A stretch of 64,000 nt of DNA from Clostridium sp. KNHs214 (GCF_000744935.1 NZ_JQMW01000009.1:372001-436000), one strand, 5' to 3'; shown: positions 21,493-31,661, counted from the stretch's first letter. The notes: a model not told the origin generated them from the letters alone. Translations and numbers: made by a program.

Positions 21493-22302
21493 ATGAAAAC
21501 ATTAAAGAATATCATATGTAATTTTATTTTACTTGTAATTGCTAGTTGTATGCTGGTTCCGTTTATATACATGTTAATAATGTCTTTTAAAGTGACTTAT
21601 ACTGCTTATAATTTTAATTTATCCTTAGCTGATGTTACTTTGCAAAACTATATAACAATTTTTAAGGATAATAATTTTATGCATTACTTTTTTAACAGTA
21701 TGTTTATAGCTTTAAGTGGCGTAATTTTAACTGTTATTTTTAGCAGTCTAGCAGGCTATGCTTTTGCTAAAATGGACTTCGCAGGAAACAATAAGTTGTT
21801 TTTCTTTATGATAATAACCCTTATAATACCTTCTCAGGTTACAATGATACCACTATATATAATAATGAAAAATTTAGGATGGATAGATAGTTATTTCGCT
21901 TTGATCTTACCTATACCAACGGCTTTTGGAGTTTTTTTAATGCGTCAGGCTATTTTGAATATTCCTAAAGAATTATTAGAATCTGCAAAGATAGATGGTT
22001 GCTCAGATATTAGAATATTTTTTCAAATAGTATTACCGCTTATAAAGCCAGCCATAATAACACTATCCATATTTACTTTTGTAGGGGCTTGGAATGAATT
22101 TTTATGGCCATTAATCATAACCACTGATGATACGGTGAGAACTTTAACTGTAGGGCTTTCTACATTGGGAGCACAATATACAGTGAACTATGGACTTATA
22201 ATGGCAGGGGCAACTATTACGTTTATTCCTTCATTTATATTCTACTTAATACTTCAAAATAAATTTGTAGAAGGAGTAACTTTATCGGGAATGAAAGGAT
22301 AG
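21493..22302 (+). CDS. Sugar ABC transporter permease (MalG/UgpE type)
   Basis: This 269-residue, six-TM permease is the second half of the channel. The EAA loop is LLESAKIDGCSDIRIFFQIV, followed by LPLIKPA. The ATG at 21493 follows GGGAGGAGG, whereas the open frame extends 20 codons upstream without a ribosome site. The 106 bp between the two permease genes contains a CCCAATGCC/GGCATTGGG hairpin (21429-21466). Confidence 0.93.
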   Translation: MKTLKNIICNFILLVIASCMLVPFIYMLIMSFKVTYTAYNFNLSLADVTLQNYITIFKDNNFMHYFFNSMFIALSGVILTVIFSSLAGYAFAKMDFAGNNKLFFFMIITLIIPSQVTMIPLYIIMKNLGWIDSYFALILPIPTAFGVFLMRQAILNIPKELLESAKIDGCSDIRIFFQIVLPLIKPAIITLSIFTFVGAWNEFLWPLIITTDDTVRTLTVGLSTLGAQYTVNYGLIMAGATITFIPSFIFYLILQNKFVEGVTLSGMKG

Positions 22303-22401
22303 TTGCTTGTTAGCAACTAGTCAACAGTGATTGGGGATGCAGACTAATGATTAGGAATTAGTTCTTTTGGAGTGTTCATTAAAAGTAAGAGAGTGAATTT
22401 T

Positions 22402-23562
22402 ATGGAATTGAGATCTGCTAGAAGAGAAGATTTTGAAGAAATTTTAAAACTTATAAATCATGTATTTAGAGATACAAGAGGAGAAAAGGCAACTATGGGT
22501 CAGGAGTTTCCTCTGCTTTTAAATATAAATAATCTAGAAAACATGATAGGAATTTATGAAAATGATAAACCTATAAGTGAAGTGAATTTTTTAAAGGAGA
22601 AAATATACATAGAGTCAGCAATTATAAATGCAGCATCTATAGGTGGCGTTTGCACTCATGAAAATTTTAGAGGAAAAAATTATGCTTCAAAGATACTAGA
22701 TAAGGTAGAAGAAAAAATGTATGTGGATGGAATAGATGTAGTTCTTATATCTGGAGAAAGGACTTTATACACTAGAAGACAATGTATGAAGGTTGAAAAT
22801 TTTTATAGATACACTATAATTCCTGAAGATTTAGAAATGGTATACATAAGAAAGGATAACATGAAATCAGAAAGTGCCTTATGCATAAAGAATTACCAAG
22901 AAAAATATTTTGATTCTATGGTTCATATATATAACTTGAATTCTACAAGATATAAAAGAACTTTGAAAGAGTTTAGTGTGCTTTTAGAGTCAGCTACTAT
23001 TTCTTGGGGTAATTATACTTATGAAAAATACGTTATTGCTAGAGAAGATGAGTTTTTAGGATATATAATTTTAAGAATAATAAATGAGGAAAGTAAACAT
23101 GGACAAGTGATTGAGTGTGCAGGAAAAGCTGAACATGTATATGAATGTCTTAAAAAGATAGCTTATGATAAAAAACTCAGTTATATAGATCACTATGTTC
23201 ATATTAAAGATAGAATGAATTATTTTCCTAGTACAGAGCAAAGAAATTTAGATTGTCTTCATGGTACGGTGAAAATAATAAATTTTACAAGCTTTATGAA
23301 AAATTTGAAACCATATTTTAATCAGCATGTAGAGGAAGAAATAATTAATAAATTGAGCTTTACAAGCGGAGAAGACGGATCTCATATAATTATAGGAGAG
23401 GAAGATTTTAAAATTTCATCTATAGAAATGGCTACTAAGTTAGTGTTTGAAGGGATAGATAGTGAACAAGATTTATTAGAAAGATTACCTAAAGTAAAAA
23501 GGTTTATGAGTCGGGTTTTTCCAATTCCTTTTGTATGGACTGCAAATTTAAACTATCAATAA
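22402..23562 (+). CDS. GNAT acetyltransferase with SCP2-like C terminus (Eis-like architecture)
   Basis: This 386-residue protein has an N-terminal GNAT domain (residues ~1-140). The acetyl-CoA region GVCTHENFRGKNYASKIL lies before a hydrophobic strand. A second, degenerate GNAT-like segment occupies ~150-265, and the ~110-residue C-terminal part resembles the SCP2 fold of Eis-type enzymes. The ATG at 22402 is preceded by GAGAGTG. Its position inside a sugar transport cluster suggests acetylation of an amino sugar or of a product of uptake, but the substrate is not known. Confidence 0.75.
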   Translation: MELRSARREDFEEILKLINHVFRDTRGEKATMGQEFPLLLNINNLENMIGIYENDKPISEVNFLKEKIYIESAIINAASIGGVCTHENFRGKNYASKILDKVEEKMYVDGIDVVLISGERTLYTRRQCMKVENFYRYTIIPEDLEMVYIRKDNMKSESALCIKNYQEKYFDSMVHIYNLNSTRYKRTLKEFSVLLESATISWGNYTYEKYVIAREDEFLGYIILRIINEESKHGQVIECAGKAEHVYECLKKIAYDKKLSYIDHYVHIKDRMNYFPSTEQRNLDCLHGTVKIINFTSFMKNLKPYFNQHVEEEIINKLSFTSGEDGSHIIIGEEDFKISSIEMATKLVFEGIDSEQDLLERLPKVKRFMSRVFPIPFVWTANLNYQ

Positions 23563-23622
23563 AGTAAATTAAAATGTGTATCCTATTTATATATTTAAGT
23601 TTAAGATTAGAGAGGAATTATT

Positions 23623-25419
23623 ATGAATGTACAGTATGTTTTTTTAAATTCATCTTTTAAGCATATAAAGGATGAAACTCCTAAAGAGATTTGGGAAGAA
23701 AAAGGATTTAAAAAGCCAGTAAATTTAAATGTTATTAAGGAAGAAAAATTTGCTTTTTGTATTATGATAAAGGCAGATGAGGATTTTGTATGTTCTTTAG
23801 ATATGAACAATAATATTGGTCATTTAGGACTTATAAATAGAGTTAGATTTTCCTTAGAATGTTTAAAAATTAATAATCAAGATTATAAAGAAAGTAGTAA
23901 TAAGATTGAAGAAGACTTTTCAATACATTTTATAGGATATGTTAAAGATGATAATGGAAAGTTAGTTGGAGATGCTATTTTAAGGGAAAATTATACTGTA
24001 GTAAAAAAAGATGAAGAGAGGCTTCTTTGGGTACAGGGGAAAGTACCTAAGAACTATATAGGGGAGAAATTTTTAATTAATTTAAATATGTACTTACAAA
24101 GTCAGTATCTAGAGGAAGAAAAAATAGCTAATGAGATTATCAGTATAAATGTCACTGACATGCTTTTAAAGCCTTTAAAAAAGGAATATTTTCATTTGGA
24201 TTTATGGCAGCACTTGAGAAGTTTATCTACATACTACAAGGTGCCTTTGTGGTCTGAAGAGCATTTTATTATAATAAAGAATTATACAAAAGAACTGGCT
24301 TCTTTAGGGCAAAAAACTATAACTGCTGTAGTATCTGATTTTCCATGGGCAGGGCAAGGTTGCTATAAAGTTAAAGAAAAGCAGGCAAATCTTTTTGAAA
24401 GCAATCTAGTTAAGGTAAAAAAGGATCAATACGGAAATTTAAATTGTGATTTTTCCATATTGGATAGATATATTGAACTGTGTATTGAACAAGGTATAGA
24501 AGAAGAAATAGATTTGTTTGGACTTTTAGGTAATTGGGATGCTATGAGTTTTGGAAATCCTTTAAAGGATTATAAAGATCCTATTAGAATTAGTTATTTA
24601 AATGAGGATACTGGAAGCTTTAAGTACATAGATTCAAAAGAAGAGTTAGGTGTATATATAAAACTTCTTTTAGAGCATTTTATAGAAAAGGGTTGGTGGA
24701 GTAAGGTGAGGATTATAAGTGATGAACCGAACAATCCACAAATTGCTAAACAATGTAAGGAGTTTATTAGTGGTTTAGTGCCAGAGTATGAAGTGTTTTA
24801 TAAGGTAGCACTTCATGATATGAAGTTTTTGAAGGAATATGCTCATGCTTTTCATGATATATCCTTAAGTTTGCCTCTTACAATTCAAAGTATAAATTCA
24901 CTTTCTTTAAGGGAGAAAAATAAAGGCAAATGTACTTATTATGTTTGTTGCTTTCCAGATAAATTAAATAGTTTTTTAAGTTCCCCCCTTATAGAAAGTA
25001 GATTAATAGGTTGGTATGCTTATTATTTTAAAATGGATGGATTTTTAAGATGGGCTTATGTTCTTTGGCCTTTTAAGCCTTTTGAGGATGCTTCCTATAA
25101 ACATCCAGTATGGAAAGCAGGGGATATGTTTTTTCTATATCCAGGGAGTGATTTAAAGCCTATATCTTCTGTAAGATGGGAAAATTTAAGATTTGGGCTT
25201 CAGGATTACCAAAAACTTATGATGATACAGGATAATTTTAAGAGTTTGAATAGGATTAGTGAAATGGAAAAAGATTTAGGGCATAAAATACAGGATGAAT
25301 TGAGTGAACTTTTAGGAAATAAGGAAGAAATGAAATCACCAGATGATAGAACTGTGGAAATGAATTATAGTTTAAATTTACAAGATTATACGAATTTTTT
25401 TGAAAAATTTTTAAAGTAG
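23623..25419 (+). CDS. DUF4091 protein, putative glycoside hydrolase
   Basis: This 598-residue protein has no signal peptide. An N-terminal beta-rich segment (~1-185) is followed by a TIM-barrel-like region: LDLWQHLRS, WSEEHF, VSDFPWAGQG, WWSKVRIISDEP (conserved Asp-Glu) and WRWAYVLWPF-like FLRWAYVLWPF. The C-terminal DUF4091 signature is SSVRWENLRFGLQDYQKL. Relatives resemble GH123 beta-N-acetylgalactosaminidases, so SDEP may hold the catalytic pair. Lacking a signal peptide, it would act on imported sugar. Enzymatic function is inferred. Confidence 0.78.
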   Translation: MNVQYVFLNSSFKHIKDETPKEIWEEKGFKKPVNLNVIKEEKFAFCIMIKADEDFVCSLDMNNNIGHLGLINRVRFSLECLKINNQDYKESSNKIEEDFSIHFIGYVKDDNGKLVGDAILRENYTVVKKDEERLLWVQGKVPKNYIGEKFLINLNMYLQSQYLEEEKIANEIISINVTDMLLKPLKKEYFHLDLWQHLRSLSTYYKVPLWSEEHFIIIKNYTKELASLGQKTITAVVSDFPWAGQGCYKVKEKQANLFESNLVKVKKDQYGNLNCDFSILDRYIELCIEQGIEEEIDLFGLLGNWDAMSFGNPLKDYKDPIRISYLNEDTGSFKYIDSKEELGVYIKLLLEHFIEKGWWSKVRIISDEPNNPQIAKQCKEFISGLVPEYEVFYKVALHDMKFLKEYAHAFHDISLSLPLTIQSINSLSLREKNKGKCTYYVCCFPDKLNSFLSSPLIESRLIGWYAYYFKMDGFLRWAYVLWPFKPFEDASYKHPVWKAGDMFFLYPGSDLKPISSVRWENLRFGLQDYQKLMMIQDNFKSLNRISEMEKDLGHKIQDELSELLGNKEEMKSPDDRTVEMNYSLNLQDYTNFFEKFLK

Positions 25420-25475
25420 ATTTTTGTAAAAGCTACCATAATTAAATAATAGAATTTTGTATTGGAGGGAAAAGT

Positions 25476-26579
25476 TTGTCGGGATTAAAACTTACTAATA
25501 TAAATAAGAAATATAAAAATGGAGTTCATGCGGTAAAAGATGTAAATCTAGATATAAAGGATAAAGAATTTGTAGTGCTTGTAGGTCCGTCTGGTTGTGG
25601 AAAATCTACTATTTTAAGAATGATAGCAGGTCTTGAAGAAATAACTTCAGGAGAGCTTTCCATAGGAAATAAGGTAGTAAATGAAATAGATGCAAAGGAT
25701 AGGGACATAGCTATGGTATTTCAAAATTATGCTCTATATCCTCATATGACTGTTTATGAAAATATGGCTTTTGGACTTAAAATGAGAAAAATACCTAAAG
25801 ATGAAATAAAAGAAAGAGTAAATAATGTAGCAGAAATACTTGGTATACAGGAGTTCTTAAGAAGAAAGCCTAAGCAACTTTCAGGGGGTCAGAGGCAAAG
25901 GGTCGCACTGGGAAGAGCCATAGTAAGGGAACCTAAAGTATTTTTAATGGATGAACCACTTTCTAATCTAGATGCAAAGCTGAGAGTTCAAACTCGTTCA
26001 GAAATAACCAAACTCCATAAAGCGTTAAATACAACCTTTGTATATGTGACTCATGATCAAACAGAAGCTATGACTATGGGCACTAGAATAGTAGTTATGA
26101 AAGATGGAATAATTCAGCAAGTAGATACTCCGCAGAATATATACGATAAACCTAATAATGTATTTGTAGCTAGTTTTATAGGTTCACCACAGATGAATTT
26201 TATGGAGGGGACTTTAAAAGAAGTGGACGGATATATATATATTGTATTAAATGAAGACAGTATAATTTTAAATAATGAATTATCAAATAAAGTAAGGGAA
26301 AAAGCATACATAGGAAAGAAGTGTATTTTAGGTGTTAGACCAGAACATATAACCATAGCGTCTAATATTTGTGATGATAACTTAAGTGTGGGAGGTAAAG
26401 TTCATGTAGTAGAACACTTAGGAGCGGAAAATTATGTACATGTAGATACACCTAATGGAAGTATAGTTCTAAGGACTCCCTCACATCAGCAAATATCAGC
26501 AGAAAATGAAGTTAAATTATTCATCCATAAAGAAAACATATACTTATTTGATAAAGAAACAGAAGAAAATATAAATTAA
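25476..26579 (+). CDS. Sugar ABC transporter ATP-binding protein (MsmK/UgpC type)
   Basis: This 367-residue ATPase powers sugar importers. It has Walker [10 protein letters not shown] (~37), Q-loop [13 protein letters not shown], signature LSGGQRQR (~135), Walker [15 protein letters not shown], and the switch His in [12 protein letters not shown]-terminal TOBE/MalK-like regulatory domain includes GVRPEHI. The start codon is TTG at 25476 after GGAGGG. Its presence inside the cluster shows that this importer has a dedicated ATPase rather than relying only on a shared one. Confidence 0.95.
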   Translation: MSGLKLTNINKKYKNGVHAVKDVNLDIKDKEFVVLVGPSGCGKSTILRMIAGLEEITSGELSIGNKVVNEIDAKDRDIAMVFQNYALYPHMTVYENMAFGLKMRKIPKDEIKERVNNVAEILGIQEFLRRKPKQLSGGQRQRVALGRAIVREPKVFLMDEPLSNLDAKLRVQTRSEITKLHKALNTTFVYVTHDQTEAMTMGTRIVVMKDGIIQQVDTPQNIYDKPNNVFVASFIGSPQMNFMEGTLKEVDGYIYIVLNEDSIILNNELSNKVREKAYIGKKCILGVRPEHITIASNICDDNLSVGGKVHVVEHLGAENYVHVDTPNGSIVLRTPSHQQISAENEVKLFIHKENIYLFDKETEENIN

Positions 26580-26651
26580 GATAGTGGATATCTTATAGTA
26601 ATTTGTTAGGGTGTCGTAGGATTAGTTGTACAAAAGAAGGGTGTGATAAAT

Positions 26652-27620
26652 TTGTCATTATTAGATTATATAAATGAGAAAAAAGGAGCGTGCTTACTTC
26701 CTTTTATGGGCACTAATGGCTTGTTTTTAACAGGATACACTATATATGAAGTTTATAATTCTCCAGAAAAACAGCTAGAAGTAGCTAAGAAAATGGATGA
26801 GTATTTTCCATCGGATTTTATATATCCAATGGATGATGGAAATATATTTTGTGAAACTTTAAGTATTCCTATGAAAACTCCGGACTATGATTTCCCATCG
26901 GTAGAAGAACATCCCGTGAAGAGTTTAGAGATACTTAAAGAATATAAAGTACCTAATCCATATAAAGATGGAAGAATGTCCACTAATTTAAAGTCACTAA
27001 AGCTTATAAGTTGTAATTTTAAAAAGCCTTTATTTGTTTCCTTGCAAGGTCCATTTACGTTAGCTTGTCAAATGGCTGGCATATCTAGAATAGCTAAAAG
27101 TTTAGTAAGAGAACCAGAATTTGTGCAGGAAATTTTAGAATTTACAACGGAAGTAGTTTTAAATTATGCAAAAGCTATAGAAGAACATGGAGTACAATAT
27201 ATATCTATAGCTGAGCCTTCTTCAGGAATGATTTCTCCTAAGGCTTTTTCTAAATTTATATATCCTAAACTGCAACACATATATAATAACTTAAGCTGTT
27301 GGAAGGGAATACATATATGTGGTAAAATATATCATATAGTAGATCAACTTATGACTGTAGGAGCAGAAGGCATAAGTTTTGACCAAATAATGAATTTACC
27401 TAAGTTAGCTAAGAATTTTCCTAAAGATAAGGTAATTGTAGGTAATATAGATCCTATACAGGTGCTTAAAGTTATGAGACCAGAAGAAATAGAGAAAGAA
27501 TCTAAAAAACTTATAGATTCTATGAAACCATATAATAACTTTCTTTTGGCATTTGGGTGTACCTGCTTAAATGATACCCCTGTAGAAAATTTAAAAGCTG
27601 TGATCTCAGCACTTAAGTAA
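26652..27620 (+). CDS. UroD-family protein, probable corrinoid-type Zn methyltransferase
   Basis: The 322-residue TIM-barrel protein belongs to the uroporphyrinogen decarboxylase superfamily. It carries H-x-C (GIHICGK, ~220) and a later GCTCLND Cys (~307), the Zn-binding pattern of MtaA/MtbA-type methylcobalamin methyltransferases. The N terminus lacks the arginine-rich motif of true heme-pathway UroD, and there are no heme genes nearby. The TTG at 26652 lies about eight bases after AAGGGTG; the GTG at 26643 is too close to it. It is the last gene of the sugar cluster. It may handle a methyl group from a methylated substrate, which is inference. Confidence 0.78.
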   Translation: MSLLDYINEKKGACLLPFMGTNGLFLTGYTIYEVYNSPEKQLEVAKKMDEYFPSDFIYPMDDGNIFCETLSIPMKTPDYDFPSVEEHPVKSLEILKEYKVPNPYKDGRMSTNLKSLKLISCNFKKPLFVSLQGPFTLACQMAGISRIAKSLVREPEFVQEILEFTTEVVLNYAKAIEEHGVQYISIAEPSSGMISPKAFSKFIYPKLQHIYNNLSCWKGIHICGKIYHIVDQLMTVGAEGISFDQIMNLPKLAKNFPKDKVIVGNIDPIQVLKVMRPEEIEKESKKLIDSMKPYNNFLLAFGCTCLNDTPVENLKAVISALK

Positions 27621-28113
27621 ATATTAAAAAATAATTTTTATTATAGTATGGCATATGGAGATTTAAAGTTATTTATTATGAATAAGAAGATATTATAAAA
27701 TAATTTTATCTGTCTAAAAGAAGAATTTCTAAAATTAAATTTAGACAGTTCCTTTGCTTCTTATGCAAGTCATTCCAGATAAATTTCATAATTCAGGTAA
27801 TGTAATGCTTTTGTGGTATAATACTTAATATAAAAATAGTTATAAATATATTGTATTAGGCACATTCAAATAAATAACAAGTCAGTATGCCAGTCTATTT
27901 TGCATCATACTGCATCAGCAGAACCCGCTGATAGTTCTTACTAGCGACGGAACCTGCTTCCTTGTCTGACACAAAATATACCAGCATCTTTGACTTGTTA
28001 TTTCTTTTCATGTACCTTAGCTTTTTCTTATGTATAGTTTATGCAAATAAGGAATTAAAATAAAAATTCTTGATAGTTTTCTATAATAATTAAAGGAGTT
28101 TGGGGGAGTTGTT
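27621..28113. repeat. Intergenic stretch with family A copy 4 and family B copy 2
   Basis: Family A copy 4 is at about 27705-27822: it starts with a CTGTCTAAA/TTTAGACAG hairpin instead of CCCACAA and ends TTTTGTGGTATAAT. Family B copy 2 is at about 27859-28017, with inverted ends ATTCAAATAAATAACAAGTCA and TGACTTGTTATTTCTTTTCAT and the central GAACCCGCTGATAGTTCT. A GTG start with GGGGGAG for the next gene follows. Confidence 0.75.
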
Positions 28114-29157
28114 GTGCAAAAAAGAATAAGAGATTATGGAATAAACATAGGAAAACTAAAAATAGGTAAGAATAATTTAATTACAGATGTGCTAGGTGTA
28201 AGAGTAGGGCATGTAACTTTAAAAAGTGGAGATATAAATACAGGAGTTACAGCTATAATTCCTCATGAAGGAAATATATTTAAGGAAAAGTTAGTAGCTT
28301 GTAGCCATGTAATAAATGGATTTGGTAAAACAGTAGGAACAGTTCAAATAGAAGAATTAGGAACATTAGAAACACCTATTTTATTAACCAATACATTGAG
28401 CGTTGGTTTGGTAAGTGATGCTTTAATAGAGTATATGCTTAAGGAAAATGAAGATATAGGGGTTACAACAGGAACCATAAATCCTGTTGTATGTGAATGT
28501 AATGATGGCTATTTAAATTGTATAAGAGAAAGAAATGTAGGTAGGAAGAATGTTTTTGAAAGTATGGAGAATGCAGATGTGATATTTAAAGAGGGAGCCG
28601 TTGGTGCAGGAACAGGAATGACATGCTATGGATTTAAAGGTGGTATAGGCTCAGCTTCTAGGATAATAGAATTAGATGGTAAAGAGTATACTATAGGAGT
28701 TTTAACCCTTACTAACTTTGGAAGAGGTGAAGACTTAATAGTAGATGGTGAAAAAATAGGAGAAGAAGTATTTTGTTGTAATGAAGAAGATAAGGGGTCT
28801 TGTATAATAATAATTGCAACGGATATTCCATTAAGCTATAGGCAAATTAAAAGGGTATGTAAAAGGGCCTCTGTAGGCATGGCTAGAACAGGTTCCTTTA
28901 TAGGTAATGGCAGCGGGGAAATAGTCATAGGATTTAGTACGGCCAATAAAATATATCATTATGAACAACAGGATATAATAAATATAAAAATAATAAATGA
29001 AGATAAGATAAATTTAATTTTTAGAGGGGTTGCTGAATCAGTTGAAGAGGCAGTACTTAATTCTTTAGTGTGTGCAGAAACTTTAAAAGGAAGAGATGGA
29101 CATGTTAGACAAGGATTTAGTGAGATTTTAGAAAAACTGCAGTTCAATAATCAATAA
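28114..29157 (+). CDS. P1 family (S58/DmpA-like) aminopeptidase
   Basis: This 347-residue member of the DmpA/S58 N-terminal-nucleophile family matures by self-cleavage before a Ser or Thr. VGVTTGTINPVVCECNDG and EGAVGAGTGMTCYGFKGGIGSAS are the conserved parts, with the likely cleavage and nucleophile region near NGSGEIVIGFST (~280). NTLSVGLVSDAL and GVRVGHVTL are also typical. It starts with GTG after GGGGGAG and appears monocistronic. It probably removes N-terminal residues from small peptides or amides in the cytoplasm. Confidence 0.88.
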   Translation: MQKRIRDYGINIGKLKIGKNNLITDVLGVRVGHVTLKSGDINTGVTAIIPHEGNIFKEKLVACSHVINGFGKTVGTVQIEELGTLETPILLTNTLSVGLVSDALIEYMLKENEDIGVTTGTINPVVCECNDGYLNCIRERNVGRKNVFESMENADVIFKEGAVGAGTGMTCYGFKGGIGSASRIIELDGKEYTIGVLTLTNFGRGEDLIVDGEKIGEEVFCCNEEDKGSCIIIIATDIPLSYRQIKRVCKRASVGMARTGSFIGNGSGEIVIGFSTANKIYHYEQQDIINIKIINEDKINLIFRGVAESVEEAVLNSLVCAETLKGRDGHVRQGFSEILEKLQFNNQ

Positions 29158-29300
29158 TCCCTAGTCTCCATTAGGACTTGTTATTTAGTAAGTACTAGTC
29201 TTCATTTAGGTTTTAGAAATAAGACTGAAGGAGCATATTTATTATACTAGTATCTAAATAAAATCTTTCTTGAGGGTTATAGACTGGAGATTAGGGATTG
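29152..29300. repeat. Family E palindrome
   Basis: CAATAATCCCTAGTCTCCA (29152-29170) faces TGGAGATTAGGGATTG (29285-29300) across ~115 bp. It begins inside the last codons of the peptidase gene. Similar but decayed arrangements lie near 35268 and 41308. Confidence 0.55.
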
Positions 29301-29317
29301 ATAAAAAAATAGTGTTT

Positions 29318-29797
29318 CTATGGTTTGAATTTTTTCAAAACCTGGGCATTTAGTATGAAATTATATTGAGAATTATGTTTTTGTACATCTTGCAGTATTT
29401 CAAAGGCCATATTAGTGAAAGATTCATTGCAAACACTTTGAATCATGAGTATATAAAATTTTGTAAATAAATCGATATATATTTGGTTATTAAAAAAGGC
29501 TGTTTCTATTCCCTGGATAAAGTCAGTAGGTTCAGTAAAAAAATTTTTTTCAGTTATAGATGGATTCTTACCATTAAAATATAAAAAAAAGTTTTTTAAT
29601 AAACACTGATGTTTATTCATATCGTTTTTAATAGAATTTAACAAATTTATTTCATTTTTATCTGATGTATTTTTTATTAGATAATTGAAAAGTTTTTGAT
29701 TATAGCATTCTTTCTTTATATATTGAAAGGAAAGATTTATAGCATCATTTAAGCAATCTAACTTAACATTGTAAACAGGTGGCATGCCATCGTACAA
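29318..29797 (-). CDS. Ferritin-like fold protein lacking metal ligands
   Basis: The 159-residue product is helical and aligns along its length with the ferritin-like protein at 31884. Compare SIKNDMNKHQ with SIRNDELKHN, FEILQDVQKHNSQYNFIL with FEIITDEIKHSIKYNYIL, and DFIQGIETAFFNNQ with SYIAGIKKALFGEL. In both ExxH motifs the Glu is replaced (DMNKH, DVQKH), and the helix-1 Glu also appears lost. It is therefore unlikely to hold a di-iron site and may be a structural partner or a decaying paralogue. The likely start is TTG at 29797, eight bases after GGAGG. Confidence 0.65.
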   Translation of the reverse strand: MYDGMPPVYNVKLDCLNDAINLSFQYIKKECYNQKLFNYLIKNTSDKNEINLLNSIKNDMNKHQCLLKNFFLYFNGKNPSITEKNFFTEPTDFIQGIETAFFNNQIYIDLFTKFYILMIQSVCNESFTNMAFEILQDVQKHNSQYNFILNAQVLKKFKP

Positions 29798-29987
29798 ATT
29801 TATCACCTCCGGGTATAAAAATATATAACATATAAAAAAAGGAAAAGTGTATAATAATATAATATGAATAAAAATACTTTTTGTTGAAATAAATATTTTA
29901 AAGTTATTTATATTTTTATTTCTAGTATGTTAGAATTTATATTAGTAAAAGATTTTAAACTTTTTTATAAGGTAAGGAGTGTTTTAT

Positions 29988-31160
29988 ATGACTACAGAAA
30001 ATATGAATGATGTGTCAATGAAAGAATTTATGGATGAAGTGGATGCAAGCATGAGAAAATTACACAAAGGGGAAATAGTAAAGGGGACAATAATAGGTTT
30101 AAATGAAAATGAATTAATGGTTAATATAGGCTATATAACGGATGGAATAATACCTAAAAGTGAAATATCAGAGGGTGAAGGAGAAATAAAAGATTATTTT
30201 AAAATTGGTGAAGAAGTATATGCTTATATTTTAGATATTAATGATGGAGAAGGAAATGTATTATTATCTAAAAAGAAGGCTGATAGGATAAAAGTATGGG
30301 ATGAACTGGAGAATTTCTATAAAAATGAAGAGGTATTTGAAGTTATAGTGAATGAAATTGTTAAAGGTGGAGTTACTGCTAAAATAAAAGGGTTGAGAGC
30401 ATTTATACCAGCATCACAAATTTCGCTTTCATACGTAAAAGACTTGAATGTATTTGTTGGAAAATCACTAAATGTCAAGATAATAGAATTTGATAGTAAA
30501 AAGGAAAAGATAATATTATCCGCAAAAGAAGTAGAGAAAAAAATTGCTAACGAAAGAAAAGAACAGTTATGGAATAGTGTACAAAAAGGTGAAATTAGAA
30601 GTGGTGTAGTTAAGAAGTTAGCTAAATTTGGAGCTTTTGTGGATATTGGAGGATTAGAAGGTCTTGTACATGTGTCAGAACTATCTTGGGGAAGAGTTAA
30701 AGACCCATCACAGTTGCTATCAGTAGGTGACAATGTACAAGTTTATGTATTGGATGTCGATAGAGAAAAAGAGCGATTATCCTTATCCATAAAAGATATA
30801 ACTACTGATCCATGGGAAGAAGTAGCAGTAAAATTTAAAGTAAATGATGTGGTAGAGGGCACAGTAGTTAAGTTAGCTAGTTTTGGTGCTTTTGTAGAGA
30901 TAACTGCGGGAGTAGAAGGTCTTGTACATTTATCAGAGATATGTGAAGAGAATATAGCTAAACCTTCAGATAAACTAAAAATAGGAGATAAAGTAAAGGT
31001 TAAAATTTTGGGCTTGAATCTTGAAGAAAAAAGAATAAGCTTGAGCATTAAAGAAGCTGTAGATAAGCCTGTAGAAGATTTTTCAGCTTTTTTAGATGAA
31101 AAAGAATCAGGAGTTAATTTAGGTGAATTATTTAAAGATAAACTTAAGGATCTTATGTAA
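29988..31160 (+). CDS. S1 RNA-binding repeat protein (RpsA-like)
   Basis: This 390-residue RNA-binding protein has four tandem S1 (OB-fold) domains at roughly 20-90, 105-170, 190-260 and 275-345. The last two are canonical (FGAFVDIGGLEGLVHVSELSW and FGAFVEITAGVEGLVHLSEI). The ATG at 29988 follows AAGGAG at eight bases; a GTG nine bases upstream overlaps the ribosome site. Stand-alone RpsA-like proteins of clostridia bind mRNA and may aid translation or RNA turnover. Its 3' end abuts family C copy 4. Confidence 0.92.
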   Translation: MTTENMNDVSMKEFMDEVDASMRKLHKGEIVKGTIIGLNENELMVNIGYITDGIIPKSEISEGEGEIKDYFKIGEEVYAYILDINDGEGNVLLSKKKADRIKVWDELENFYKNEEVFEVIVNEIVKGGVTAKIKGLRAFIPASQISLSYVKDLNVFVGKSLNVKIIEFDSKKEKIILSAKEVEKKIANERKEQLWNSVQKGEIRSGVVKKLAKFGAFVDIGGLEGLVHVSELSWGRVKDPSQLLSVGDNVQVYVLDVDREKERLSLSIKDITTDPWEEVAVKFKVNDVVEGTVVKLASFGAFVEITAGVEGLVHLSEICEENIAKPSDKLKIGDKVKVKILGLNLEEKRISLSIKEAVDKPVEDFSAFLDEKESGVNLGELFKDKLKDLM

Positions 31161-31174
31161 GAAATTTGTGACGC

Positions 31175-31430
31175 AAGTACAATAAGAAAAATCATACTTT
31201 AAGTCCATAAAAAAATTGTAATTTGGGACTAATCACAATACGCTAAGAACTTCTACATGTTTGCAGATTTCAATACCCTAAAACCTTAACTCGCTCCTTG
31301 CGTCCCTCAAACAAGAAGGTTTCTTAACGGGAATTGAAATCTGCAAACATAAGAAGTTCTAAAGCTAGTTCAATAGTCCCCAATTCCAATTTTTTTATTC
31401 CCTTAAAGTATGATTTTTCTTATGGCACTT
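31175..31430. repeat. Family C long hairpin element, copy 4
   Basis: The outer arms AAGTACAATAAGAAAAATCA and TGATTTTTCTTATGGCACTT differ completely from those of copies 1-3, yet pair with each other. The inner stem ATGTTTGCAGATTTCAAT/ATTGAAATCTGCAAACAT is an 18-bp perfect match. Shared unpaired motifs are CACAATACGC, AGAACTTCT, GGTTTCTTAACGGG and GCTAGTTCAATAGTCCCC. Orientation matches copy 1. Confidence 0.85.
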
Positions 31431-31505
31431 ACTTCGTAATTTATTCTTACGGTGGAGTATAAAATGAGAATAGCGGGAAAACATAATATTGAGGTGAAAA
31501 GTATT

Positions 31506-31646
31506 ATGGAAAATAAGATGAAAAGCACTAAAAATAATAAAAAAGAAGATGGAGACTTTAAGAAGAAAAATATAAAGCATGGATATGAAGAGAGTGCTAG
31601 AGCAGTTTTTGGTATGGAAAATCAAATAAAACCATTAGAGGATTAG
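31506..31646 (+). CDS. Small lysine-rich protein (46 aa)
   Basis: The product starts MENKMKSTKN and ends ARAVFGMENQIKPLED. It is rich in Lys in its first half, with no Cys and no TM. GAGGTG lies ten bases before the ATG. Similar tiny proteins with an ARxxFGxEN-like end occur in clostridia as hypothetical proteins; I recall the annotation CPC_1213 family but cannot verify it. It forms a pair with the next small gene, 15 bp downstream. Function is unknown. Confidence 0.55.
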   Translation: MENKMKSTKNNKKEDGDFKKKNIKHGYEESARAVFGMENQIKPLED

Positions 31647-31661
31647 AATAGGAGAATAGAT

